This document shows positions 1-6,424 of a stretch of DNA of 6,424 nucleotides, one piece after another. The stretch's first letter is position 1, and each line of letters opens with the position of its first letter. The position numbers and the translations under genes were made by a program. Source of the stretch: Gammaproteobacteria bacterium (GTDB lineage: Bacteria > Pseudomonadota > Gammaproteobacteria > Steroidobacterales > Steroidobacteraceae); the NCBI GenBank assembly GCA_028293725.1, contig JAQGOE010000324.1, positions 1 through 6,424 on the forward strand, written 5' to 3'. A model generated the notes under the pieces. That model had not been told where the DNA came from and searched no databases. It worked only from the letters and a program-made list of their open reading frames with translations.

Positions 1-473
1 AAACTGCCCGCGAGGTCTTCGAGACGAACACCTTCGGTACGATGGCGGTGACCCAGGCAGTGCTGCCTCAGTTCAGGCAACGGAAGTCAGGTGTCATCGT
101 GAACGTCACGTCGAGCGTGACACTGAAGTCGCTTCCACTGCTTTCCGTGTACACCGCGAGCAAGGCTGCGGTTAACGCGTTCACGGAGTCTCTTGCGCTG
201 GAACTCAAGCAATTCAATGTGCGAGTCAGACTGGTGTTACCGGGACGAGCTCCAGAGACTCGCTTCGGTGAAAACGCACAGCCTCGGATTCAGGGTGGCA
301 TCCCCGAGGCGTACGCCGCCCTCGCGCAGAGTGTCTTCGCGGGATGGGCGCAATCGTCTGCGGTCACTCGGGCGCTGGACGTGGCAGAGGCGGTGTGGCT
401 TGCGGCGAACGACCCGTCGTCCCCGATGCGCATTGCTGCTGGCGCTGACGCCGTGGCGTTGACCGAGTTATGA
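1..473 (+). CDS. Short-chain dehydrogenase/reductase (SDR), 3' part only
   Basis: NAD(P)-dependent oxidoreductase of the classical SDR family, probably cytoplasmic. The reading frame is open from the left edge (first full codon at base 3), so the ATG at 42 is an internal Met and not the start. The Rossmann nucleotide-binding N-terminus lies outside the window. About 156 residues are visible. In that numbering the catalytic tetrad is complete: Asn9 in TNTFG, Ser37 in NVTSS, and Tyr50 and Lys54 in the YTASK motif, with Ser and Tyr 13 apart as in the family. The usual PG turn follows at about residues 80-81 (VLPGRAPETRF), and the C-terminal tail ends in an AGADA-type stretch. The gene ends at a TGA at 471-473, eight bases from the end of the convergent GST-like gene. 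The family assignment is firm. The substrate cannot be read from the sequence. Confidence 0.93.
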   Translation, partial: TAREVFETNTFGTMAVTQAVLPQFRQRKSGVIVNVTSSVTLKSLPLLSVYTASKAAVNAFTESLALELKQFNVRVRLVLPGRAPETRFGENAQPRIQGGIPEAYAALAQSVFAGWAQSSAVTRALDVAEAVWLAANDPSSPMRIAAGADAVALTEL

Positions 474-481
474 AGGCGCTG

Positions 482-1267
482 TTACCCCAGGTCAACAGGT
501 AGAGGCAGCCAGTCGCGATAAACCCGCTCTCGAAGGGAAAGCAACGCTTCTACCTTATGGCGGGGTGTCGCTGCTGGCATCCACGTATACAGATCGCGCC
601 ACAGCGGCTTCATCGGGCACAAGTCTTCAGGGAGTGGCTGAATCAATGCCGCAAATGCAGCCCAAGCCAGATCGAGCGCGGTCAGGGTAGACCCTGACAG
701 GTAGTCGTTCCCGGCGGCCTGTAAGCCCGCAAATGTGGCAACGATCTTTTCACAATGCTGTGTGGACCCCTCGAGCGAATCCGTATTGTGTCGGTACTTC
801 TTCGAGAGGTAGTGGCCGATGCCGCGTTCGCGTTCGCCGAAGGTTGGCTCTGTGAGCAATCTTGCAATCATCATTACGCGCCGGTGCCAGGCAAACCCTG
901 CCTCGGAGCAAAGCTCTGCGATCAGGCCCACGATCTTGGCCCGCTCGAAAGGATCGTCGGGCAGTAGGCGTGGCTGCGGCGAAATCCGTTCAGCAAGCAC
1001 GAGCTGCTCGAGCCAGTTGGAGCGTGGTCGCTCGTCATTCCAGAAGACGACCGGCAGACTTTCTTGTCCCGTCAACGTCTTTACAGACGTTAGACCTCGA
1101 TCCCCGTCACGCGCATCAACCAGTGAGAAGGGGATACGCTTGACGTGAAAGCACGCCCGGATGAATTCCGACCAAGGCGACGGCAAGCCGGCGCGCACCG
1201 GCGCCACGCGCAAGCCAGGAGCGTTGAGCGCCTGTTCCAGGGTTAGCCAAACTGATGCCTCAGTCAT
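482..1267 (-). CDS. Glutathione S-transferase-like protein
   Basis: Encodes 261 residues with a GST-like two-domain layout. The thioredoxin-like N-terminal domain covers roughly residues 18-95. It has a PWSEFIRACFHVKRIPF helix after the first strand (about 31-47), a probable cis-Pro at 72 (ESLPVVFW), and a following segment (RPRSNWLEQL) where glutathione-contacting residues normally lie. The all-helical C-terminal domain follows. It carries a YLSGSTLTALDLAW segment (about 189-202), which matches the conserved GST helix with its S/T-x-x-D capping box at Thr196-Asp199. The length is slightly above the usual 200-240 because of about 18 extra N-terminal residues. I cannot assign a catalytic Ser, Tyr or Cys with confidence, so enzymatic activity and class are uncertain. 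The ATG is well supported by a GAGGA site six bases upstream. It lies nine bases downstream of the exporter gene and is probably co-expressed with it. The stop is TAA. Confidence 0.85.
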   Translation of the reverse strand: MTEASVWLTLEQALNAPGLRVAPVRAGLPSPWSEFIRACFHVKRIPFSLVDARDGDRGLTSVKTLTGQESLPVVFWNDERPRSNWLEQLVLAERISPQPRLLPDDPFERAKIVGLIAELCSEAGFAWHRRVMMIARLLTEPTFGERERGIGHYLSKKYRHNTDSLEGSTQHCEKIVATFAGLQAAGNDYLSGSTLTALDLAWAAFAALIQPLPEDLCPMKPLWRDLYTWMPAATPRHKVEALLSLRERVYRDWLPLPVDLG

Positions 1268-1273
1268 AGAACA

Positions 1274-1278
1274 TCCTC
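1274..1278 (-). promoter_or_regulatory. Ribosome binding site of the GST-like gene, overlapping the exporter stop codon
   Basis: Read on the - strand, GAGGA sits six bases before the ATG at 1267 and shares two bases with the TGA stop (1277-1279) of the exporter gene. This fixes the start of the GST-like gene. It also suggests that ribosomes ending the exporter re-initiate on the next gene, so the two products would be made together. Confidence 0.75.
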
Positions 1279-2533
1279 AGGTTGCCGCCCCAACCGCCCC
1301 TTCGTCCGGCCGCGCCGCCCACACAGCCACCAGCAACGCCAGTACCAACAAGATCGCGGCAATATAAAACGGCGCGCCCGGCAAGACCCAGGCGCGGCCC
1401 TTGTCGATGAAATGAGCGAAGGACAGGGTGAACAGGCTCGGGCCGATCAGGCCGGCGATGCTCTGGAGGCTGCCGTTGGCGCCTTGCAGCTTGCCTTGCT
1501 CGTGCTGCGGTACCCGCTGCGACATCAAGCTCTGCAGGCCCGGGCCAAACAGACCCAACAGGGAGAACGGCGCCAGCGCCACCCACATCCACAAGGGCGT
1601 TGGTGCCAGCGCAAAGCCGGCGAAACCGATGATGCCGAACAACAAACCGGTGTATAGCGACCCGCGCTCGCCGAGCCGCCGCACTACCGGTTGCACCAGG
1701 CCACCTTGCACGATGATGCTCAATGCACCCACCGCCATCAGTGTCAGGCCAACAGTCTTCGTATCCCAGCCGTAGCGGTAGCTCGTATAGAGCACGAACA
1801 TGCTCGGTAGAACGCAATGCGCCAGCTGGAACAGTAAATTCACCGAGGACAGGCCCAGCAGATCGGGATGCGAGCGCAACAGTTTGAGGGAGCCGACCGG
1901 ATTGGCCTTCGCCCAGGAGAAATGATCGCGTTTCCCGGGTGGCAGTGATTCGGGCAAAACAAACAGGCCGTAAGTTGCATTGATCAGGGCGAGTACGGCG
2001 GCGCCCCAGAACGGCAAGCGTGGATCGATGTCGCCGAGCAGTCCGCCCAGGGCCGGCCCCAACACGAAGCCGATACCGAAAGCGGCGCCGATCGTGCCGA
2101 AGGCGGCGGCGCGCTTCTCCGGCGGCGCCACGTCCGCGATGTACGCGCCGGCGGTGGTGAAACTGGCAGCGCAGATGCCCGAGACGACGCGCCCGAACAG
2201 CAACCACCCGATATTGGGCGCCAGCGCCATCACGATGTAGTCGAGGCCGAGGCCGAAGCAGGAGATCAAAATGACCGGCCGGCGCCCGTAGTGGTCCGAA
2301 ACCGCCCCCAGGAGCGGTGAGAAGAAAAACTGCATCAGGGCCCATACAGTGCCGAATACACCGAACATGGTGGCACCCTGGGCTGCATCGCCTCCCATGA
2401 GCTGTTGCACCAACTTCGGCAGCACCGGGATGATGATGCCGAAGCCGAGCACGTCAATGACGATCGTGATGCAGATGAAGATGACCGCGGCACGGCGCTT
2501 TTGCGGCGAGATCGGGTCGGACGGGGCATTCAT
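1277..2533 (-). CDS. Tet-type (TCR/TetA-like) MFS exporter
   Basis: Inner-membrane proton-coupled drug or metabolite exporter of the DHA1 type, 418 residues, close to the roughly 400 usual for TetA relatives. Twelve hydrophobic segments can be placed at about 18-39, 56-76, 87-106, 108-127, 146-167, 174-193, 226-248, 260-281, 293-311, 314-335, 358-377 and 387-406. TM1 carries an Asp at 27 (IVIDVLGFGIIIPVLP), as TetA does. MFS motif A (GAVSDHYGRRPV, 76-87) follows TM2. Arg115 lies in TM4, and TM5 holds the antiporter motif C (GFVLGPALGG). The Q-rich QGKLQGANGSLQ stretch (about 346-357) before TM11 is typical of Tet relatives. I chose the ATG at 2533. The frame stays open to a TTG at 2602, but that codon lacks a purine-rich site, whereas AAGAG lies eight bases before the ATG. 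No tetR-like regulator is adjacent. The substrate is unknown, and tetracycline should not be assumed. Confidence 0.93.
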   Translation of the reverse strand: MNAPSDPISPQKRRAAVIFICITIVIDVLGFGIIIPVLPKLVQQLMGGDAAQGATMFGVFGTVWALMQFFFSPLLGAVSDHYGRRPVILISCFGLGLDYIVMALAPNIGWLLFGRVVSGICAASFTTAGAYIADVAPPEKRAAAFGTIGAAFGIGFVLGPALGGLLGDIDPRLPFWGAAVLALINATYGLFVLPESLPPGKRDHFSWAKANPVGSLKLLRSHPDLLGLSSVNLLFQLAHCVLPSMFVLYTSYRYGWDTKTVGLTLMAVGALSIIVQGGLVQPVVRRLGERGSLYTGLLFGIIGFAGFALAPTPLWMWVALAPFSLLGLFGPGLQSLMSQRVPQHEQGKLQGANGSLQSIAGLIGPSLFTLSFAHFIDKGRAWVLPGAPFYIAAILLVLALLVAVWAARPDEGAVGAAT

Positions 2534-2551
2534 TGTCACTGCTCTTGAGAA

Positions 2552-2566
2552 GTCCGTCACGCGGAC
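2552..2566. repeat. Inverted repeat in the exporter leader (5-bp arms, 5-base spacer)
   Basis: GTCCG at 2552-2556 and CGGAC at 2562-2566 form a perfect inverted repeat 18 bases upstream of the exporter ATG, just ahead of its AAGAG site (2542-2546). It could be a small mRNA hairpin affecting translation or half of an operator. The arms are short and GC-rich, so chance is a real alternative. Confidence 0.35.
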
Positions 2567-2589
2567 GTCAACAGACCTTGTGTCTCGTA

Positions 2590-2595
2590 ATGATA
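2590..2595 (-). promoter_or_regulatory. Possible -10 element for the exporter/GST unit
   Basis: On the - strand TATCAT matches the sigma-70 -10 consensus at five of six positions. It lies about 57 bases before the exporter ATG, in the only intergenic region ahead of that pair. I see no good -35 hexamer at 16-18 bases. A TTGACT at 2597-2602 lies almost against it and is badly spaced to serve as its -35. Taken as a -35 itself, TTGACT has no good -10 downstream. A promoter is expected in this region on gene layout, but its exact position is weakly supported. Confidence 0.25.
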
Positions 2596-2607
2596 CAGTC
2601 AATACGT

Positions 2608-2659
2608 GCGGTCGAGGGCCGGAAGTCCTTGCCGACCGCCGCGTCTAACGTCCCGGTCG
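2608..2659. repeat. Three mutually complementary 6-7 base blocks (overlapping inverted repeats)
   Basis: GCGGTCG at 2608-2614 is a perfect inverted copy of CGACCGC at 2633-2639, with an 18-base spacer. The core CGACCG (2633-2638) is also complementary to CGGTCG at 2654-2659, with a 15-base spacer. The middle block could thus pair with either outer block, giving two mutually exclusive stems if the region is transcribed. No U-tract follows on the - strand, so this is not a classical intrinsic terminator for selO. It could be operator sites, an attenuator-like leader, or chance in GC-rich DNA. Confidence 0.4.
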
Positions 2660-2660
2660 C

Positions 2661-2670
2661 GAATTAATTC
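2661..2670. repeat. Perfect 10-bp AT-rich palindrome
   Basis: GAATTAATTC is its own reverse complement and is a small AT-rich island in a GC-rich intergenic stretch, between selO and the exporter gene. It directly abuts the outermost CGGTCG block. It could be a regulator binding site. The symmetry stops after ten bases, so this is suggestive only. Confidence 0.35.
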
Positions 2671-2725
2671 AGGTGTCCGATGGTCAGGAAGGACCCCCTC
2701 GAGCCCGAGTCGGCCCCGTAAACCG

Positions 2726-4219
2726 TCAGGTTCCGCAGAAAGTCTTGAACACCTGTTGCGACGGCTCCGGGGGCAGGCTGTATTCGGCCGATTCAGGTTG
2801 GTCAACATAGGGACGCTGCAGAATTCCTACCAGTTGACTGAACGGCTGAAAATCGCCGTCTTTGGAAGCCGCGTTCAACGCCGCCTCGACACGATGATTC
2901 CGCGGAATGAAGACGGGGTTCACGCCGCGCATTGCCGTCGCCCGCTCGGTTGCGCTTTGCGCATCTTGGGTCAAGCGTTGGCGCCAGGCCCGCAACCAGT
3001 CATCGATGGCAGAGCTCTGACCCAATAACTCGCGCAGCGCAGTCGCGCCCGGGCCGCCCGGGCTGGCCGTATCCACATCCGCCTCGAGAGCCAGCCTGCG
3101 GAAAGTCAACGTGAAGTCCGCCCCGGCATTCTGCATCGTGGCGAGTAGACGGTTAATGAGATCGGCATCGCCTTCGAGCGCCGACGAGAGCCCTATCTTT
3201 CGCCGCATCCCCTCGATGAAATGGGCGTCGAAGCGCTCGATGAACGACTCAATAACTTCCGTAGCAAGTCTGATCGCCTTGTCGGAGTTGGCATCGATGA
3301 GCGGCAACAGCGTCTCCGCGAGCCGGGCCAGATTCCACTGTGCGATAGCGGGCTGATTCACGTACGCATAACGCCCGCCGTGATCGATGGAGCTGAACAC
3401 AGTCTTGGGATCGTACTTGTCCATGAACGCACAGGGACCATAGTCGATCGTCTCGCCCGAGATGGTCATGTTGTCAGTATTCATGACGCCATGGATGAAG
3501 CCGACCTGCATCCAACGCGCAATGAGCGCGGCCTGGCGCTCTGCCACGGCACTCAACACCGCCAGTGCCGGCGCCTCAGCGTTACGCGCATCGGGATAGT
3601 GTCGCGCGATCACATACTCCAGCAGGTCGCGCAGGGCCTCCTGATCACCTCGAGCTGCGAAATACTGGAAAGTCCCGACGCGCACATGACTTGCCGCCAC
3701 CCGGGTCAGTACCGCACCGGGCAGCACATCTTCGCGATACACCCGCTCACCTGTCAAAACCACAGCGAGCGAGCGCGTGGTGGGAATGCCCAGGGCATGC
3801 ATGGCCTCACTGATGATGTACTCGCGCAGCATCGGCCCGATCGCGGCACGGCCATCGCCGCCGCGCGAGAAGGGTGTAAGGCCCGCGCCCTTGAGCTGAA
3901 TGTCGCGAAGCACACCGTCGCGGTCTTTGATCTCGCCAAGAAGAATGGCGCGCCCGTCGCCCAGTCGTGGCACGAATCCGCCGAACTGGTGCCCGGCGTA
4001 GGCCATTGCGAGCGGATTCGCGTCGTCCGGTAACCGATTTCCGGAGAACAGCGCCGCCGCTTCGCGCTCGATGGCGTCTACGTCCGGCTCAAACCCCAGT
4101 TCTCCGGCGAGACCTCGATTGAAAACGACGAGCTCCGGATGGGTGACGGGTGCCGGCTGGACGCGCTCGTAGAAACGCGGTGGCAGAGTGGCATAGCTGT
4201 GTTCGAAGCCCAGGCGCAT
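2726..4219 (-). CDS. selO: Protein adenylyltransferase SelO (YdiU/UPF0061 family)
   Basis: SelO is a pseudokinase-fold enzyme that transfers AMP from ATP to protein Ser, Thr or Tyr residues, linked to redox homeostasis. This copy has 497 residues, near the usual bacterial length. Family blocks are clear: AMAYAGHQFGGFVPRLGDGRA (about 71-91), the ATP-binding Lys110 in IQLKGAGLTPFSRGGDGRA, Glu133 in LREYIISEAM, Arg173 and Arg180 in TRVAASHVRVGTFQYF, the HGVMNTDNM catalytic loop (Asp249, Asn250) and Asp259 in DYGPCAFMD. These sit at a constant offset of three from the Pseudomonas syringae SelO active-site residues as I recall them. The C-terminus ends FCGT: Cys495, encoded TGC, is third from the end, where eukaryotic SelO carries selenocysteine. 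The ATG at 4219 begins the expected MRLGFEHSYATLPPRFY start and has GGGAGA about ten bases upstream. It starts three bases after the peptidase stop codon, so co-transcription is likely. The stop is TGA. Confidence 0.96.
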   Translation of the reverse strand: MRLGFEHSYATLPPRFYERVQPAPVTHPELVVFNRGLAGELGFEPDVDAIEREAAALFSGNRLPDDANPLAMAYAGHQFGGFVPRLGDGRAILLGEIKDRDGVLRDIQLKGAGLTPFSRGGDGRAAIGPMLREYIISEAMHALGIPTTRSLAVVLTGERVYREDVLPGAVLTRVAASHVRVGTFQYFAARGDQEALRDLLEYVIARHYPDARNAEAPALAVLSAVAERQAALIARWMQVGFIHGVMNTDNMTISGETIDYGPCAFMDKYDPKTVFSSIDHGGRYAYVNQPAIAQWNLARLAETLLPLIDANSDKAIRLATEVIESFIERFDAHFIEGMRRKIGLSSALEGDADLINRLLATMQNAGADFTLTFRRLALEADVDTASPGGPGATALRELLGQSSAIDDWLRAWRQRLTQDAQSATERATAMRGVNPVFIPRNHRVEAALNAASKDGDFQPFSQLVGILQRPYVDQPESAEYSLPPEPSQQVFKTFCGT

Positions 4220-4222
4220 GAT

Positions 4223-6424
4223 CTATCGGTCTCCCGCACCGAGCGTTCGTTTGAAGAAAGCCAGGTAGGTCTCCCAGAGTTGCACTTGCTTGGCCGGCGT
4301 GCGGATGCCGTGGCGCTGACCAGGGTAAAGCATCAGGTCGAAGGGCGTGGACTGCTCCTGCAGTGTCGCCATGATCCGTGTTGAGTTTTCAAACACCACG
4401 TTGTCATCCGCCATTCCATGGAGCAGCAGCAGGCGTGGTGCTCCCGGTTTGGCCAACACGGGTAGCCTCGGAATGAGGCTCGCGGCGTCGTAGGCCCCGC
4501 CGTCCACGCGCGGGTCGCCCATGTATCGCTCCGTGTAGTGGGTATCGTAGAAGCGCCAGTCTGACGGCGGGCCGCCGGCGGCCCCTGCAAGAAAGCCGGA
4601 GCCAGGCTCGGTCAGCAGCCGGATGGTCATGAATCCACCATAGGACCAGCCCATTACGCCAATCCGCTTCGGATCCACGTAGGGGAGCGATGCCAGGTAG
4701 CGCTCGCCCACAATCTGGTCCTTGACCTCCGGGCCGCCCATGGCCTTGTGGATCGGGGCCTCGAACTTCAGTCCCCGGTTGGAGGTACCGCGATTATCGA
4801 GGCGAAACACAACATAACCTGCCTGGGTCAAGAGTTGGTCGGTCCCCCCGCCCCAGATCTTGCGCACCATCGGCGCAACACCCGGGCCGCCGTAGACGTT
4901 GACGATGGCCGGATAGCGCTTCCTGGCATCGAACCCGTAGGGCTTGGTAACCGAGTAGTGGAGGGTTTGGCCATCCTCGGCCCGCAGCGTCCCGTACTCG
5001 GGATAACTCTTGTGATCCAGGTAGGCGAAGTAGGGGTGACCGGCAGCCAGCTTGTTCTCCTCGATCCAAGAGAGGCGCTTGCCGTCGATGGAGTAGAGGG
5101 CCGTTTGTGCCGGCGTCTTTGGGTCGGTATAGCCACCGACGAAGCTCTTATGATCTTTCGCCAGATCTACGTTCCACCAGCCTTCGCCAGTGGTGATTTT
5201 CCGCGGCTCACCGGGGTCACGGTAGCTCGTGACATAGAAATGTTGCTCGAGCGGGCCGTCTTTCGAGGCGATGAAGTAGACGAGGCCCTTCGCCTCATCA
5301 ACGCCCGCGACCGACGATGGGTGCAGGCCGTTTCCAGCACTCTGCGCCACGGGCCAATCGCCGTTTGTAATCGGGTGGACCAACGTCCCATCGGCCTTAT
5401 AGAGATAAAGGTGATGGAAGCCGGTACGCTCAGATCCCCAGATGAAATCACCGTTCTTCAGTGGCGTGAGATCACTGTTGAGATTGATCCACGGCGTCTG
5501 GTGTTCGGTTATCAAGACTCGCGCCGCGCCCGTTGCCGGGTCGACGGCGAGAAGCTCGAGCGTGGTTTGATCGCGACTCTCGCGCTGCACGTAAAGAATC
5601 CGCCCGTCTTTGGCCCAGTCGACGCGTGCGAGGTAGACGTCGGTGTTGGAGCCGAAATCGACCTTCACCCGGGGCCCGCCCGTGATGGGCGCTACATATA
5701 ACTCAACGACGGCGTTTGGCCGTCCAGCGCGGGGATAACGCTTGCTCAATACAGTGGTGCCGTCGGCGCCAATCTCGGACAACGACAGCACATCAACGGG
5801 CGCCTCGTCCACGCGAGCGAAGGCGATTCGCTGGTCGTCCGGCGAAGTCCAGTAGCCGGTGAAGCGGTCCATCTCCTCCTGTGCAACGAATTCGGCCATG
5901 CCAAAGGAGATGGCATCGCGCCCCTCGGTGGTGATCGCCAAGTCGCGGCCGCTTTTCACCTCCAGCGCGTGCAGGTTTTGGTCGCGCACGTAGGTTACGT
6001 AGCCACCTTTGGGGCTGATCTTCGCGTCCGTCGCGCCGCCCTCGGTGGCACCGACCTGCTTCACCGCGCCCGTTTTCGCGTTAGCGAGATAGAGGTTGCC
6101 GCCGGCGGGGATCAGGATTTGCGCGCCGACCTCGTCCCATTTGTAGTCGATGACCCCATGCTCGCCCGCAGTGCGTGCCCGCTCACGCCGGCTTTTCTCC
6201 ACCTCGCTCAACACAGCGTCACGCGGCTCGACTTTGGCGCCTTCCACCAGCAGCGTTTCCTTCCCGCCCTTCACCGGCCGGGCCCAGAGATCGAAAGTGG
6301 TTTGATCGGCCGGCTCGGGCTTCAGGTAGGTGACCCAGGCCCCGTCCGCCGATATCTGTACCCCGCGAGGAACAGGCCCGTTCAGTGCCGGCGCGGCGAA
6401 TACGCGCGCGATGGGTAATTCGTC
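4223..6424 (-). CDS. Dipeptidyl peptidase IV-type S9 serine peptidase, N-terminus outside window
   Basis: Prolyl peptidase of the S9B (DPP IV) family, expected to remove X-Pro or X-Ala dipeptides from peptide N-termini, probably in the periplasm. The frame is open to the right edge, so the start and any signal peptide are missing. The GTG at 6274 is internal, since the 50 codons upstream encode family-typical sequence (ELPIARVFAAPAL..PRGVQISADG). 733 residues are visible. A beta-propeller fills about 1-475 and holds the QEEMDRF double-Glu motif (Glu183-Glu184) that anchors the substrate N-terminus in DPP IV. An alpha/beta-hydrolase domain follows, with Tyr511 (NVYGGPG, oxyanion-type Tyr), nucleophile Ser594 in GWSYGG, Asp673 in MADDNV with Asn675, and His705 in GQRHG. 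Triad spacing (79 and 32) is nearly identical to human DPP IV (78 and 32). The usual WWSPD motif reads YWTSPD here. It ends with TAG at 4223-4225, three bases before selO. The gene appears intact over the visible part. Confidence 0.95.
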   Translation of the reverse strand, partial: DELPIARVFAAPALNGPVPRGVQISADGAWVTYLKPEPADQTTFDLWARPVKGGKETLLVEGAKVEPRDAVLSEVEKSRRERARTAGEHGVIDYKWDEVGAQILIPAGGNLYLANAKTGAVKQVGATEGGATDAKISPKGGYVTYVRDQNLHALEVKSGRDLAITTEGRDAISFGMAEFVAQEEMDRFTGYWTSPDDQRIAFARVDEAPVDVLSLSEIGADGTTVLSKRYPRAGRPNAVVELYVAPITGGPRVKVDFGSNTDVYLARVDWAKDGRILYVQRESRDQTTLELLAVDPATGAARVLITEHQTPWINLNSDLTPLKNGDFIWGSERTGFHHLYLYKADGTLVHPITNGDWPVAQSAGNGLHPSSVAGVDEAKGLVYFIASKDGPLEQHFYVTSYRDPGEPRKITTGEGWWNVDLAKDHKSFVGGYTDPKTPAQTALYSIDGKRLSWIEENKLAAGHPYFAYLDHKSYPEYGTLRAEDGQTLHYSVTKPYGFDARKRYPAIVNVYGGPGVAPMVRKIWGGGTDQLLTQAGYVVFRLDNRGTSNRGLKFEAPIHKAMGGPEVKDQIVGERYLASLPYVDPKRIGVMGWSYGGFMTIRLLTEPGSGFLAGAAGGPPSDWRFYDTHYTERYMGDPRVDGGAYDAASLIPRLPVLAKPGAPRLLLLHGMADDNVVFENSTRIMATLQEQSTPFDLMLYPGQRHGIRTPAKQVQLWETYLAFFKRTLGAGDR

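Noticed and set aside
1260..2345. Long 361-codon open frame on the - strand overlapping the exporter gene
   Set aside because: It is a shifted frame of the exporter gene. Its product is very rich in Arg, Ala and Gly with no recognisable domain, as expected of an off-frame reading in GC-rich DNA. The exporter frame explains the region fully.
1277..2533. Naming the exporter tetA (tetracycline resistance)
   Set aside because: Tet-type motifs are present, but the family includes many exporters with other or unknown substrates, and no tetR partner is adjacent.
2599..2725. Rho-independent terminator after selO
   Set aside because: The inverted repeats here have long spacers and no following U-tract in the - strand direction, so I could not support a terminator call.
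3221..4033. 270-codon open frame on the + strand, antisense to selO
   Set aside because: It covers the conserved catalytic core of selO on the other strand, has no recognisable domain, and is better explained as a shadow of that gene.
4748..5701. 317-codon open frame on the + strand, antisense to the peptidase gene
   Set aside because: It lies wholly inside the well-supported DPP IV coding region, shows no family motif, and is the kind of antisense frame that GC-rich coding DNA produces by chance.
5969..6418. 149-codon + strand open frame at the right edge
   Set aside because: It is antisense to the 5' part of the peptidase gene, whose frame continues unbroken to the window edge with family-typical sequence.

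Overview
This 6.4-kb window looks like an ordinary chromosomal stretch from a GC-rich Gram-negative bacterium. It is probably a member of the Pseudomonadota, perhaps a xanthomonad- or Steroidobacter-like gammaproteobacterium. That guess rests on base composition and on the gene families present (SelO, a bacterial dipeptidyl peptidase IV, a Tet-type MFS exporter, a GST-like protein); there is no phylogenetic marker in the window. I see no rRNA, tRNA, CRISPR array, insertion sequence or phage gene.

Layout, left to right. (1) The 3' part of a short-chain dehydrogenase/reductase gene on the + strand (1-473), cut by the window edge. (2) Eight bases later, converging on it, a glutathione S-transferase-like gene on the - strand (482-1267). 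(3) Directly upstream of the GST-like gene on the same strand, a Tet-type MFS exporter gene (1277-2533). The ribosome binding site of the GST-like gene overlaps the transporter stop codon, so the two form a translationally linked pair. (4) A 192-base intergenic region (2534-2725) with several inverted repeats and a possible promoter for the exporter/GST pair. (5) selO (2726-4219), the protein adenylyltransferase, with an intact catalytic set and a Cys where eukaryotic SelO carries selenocysteine. (6) Three bases upstream of selO, a large S9-family dipeptidyl peptidase IV gene (4223 to beyond 6424), cut by the right edge before its N-terminus and signal peptide.

Two - strand transcription units are therefore likely: peptidase-selO, and exporter-GST. 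The first pairs a periplasmic Pro-specific peptidase with a redox-linked AMPylator, with no obvious biochemical link. The second pairs efflux with a possible thiol-conjugation or detoxification protein, which is a plausible functional link but unproven. All five genes have familiar architectures. I found no convincing undescribed system. The most interesting non-coding structure is the cluster of inverted repeats upstream of the exporter, which includes three mutually complementary 6-base blocks.
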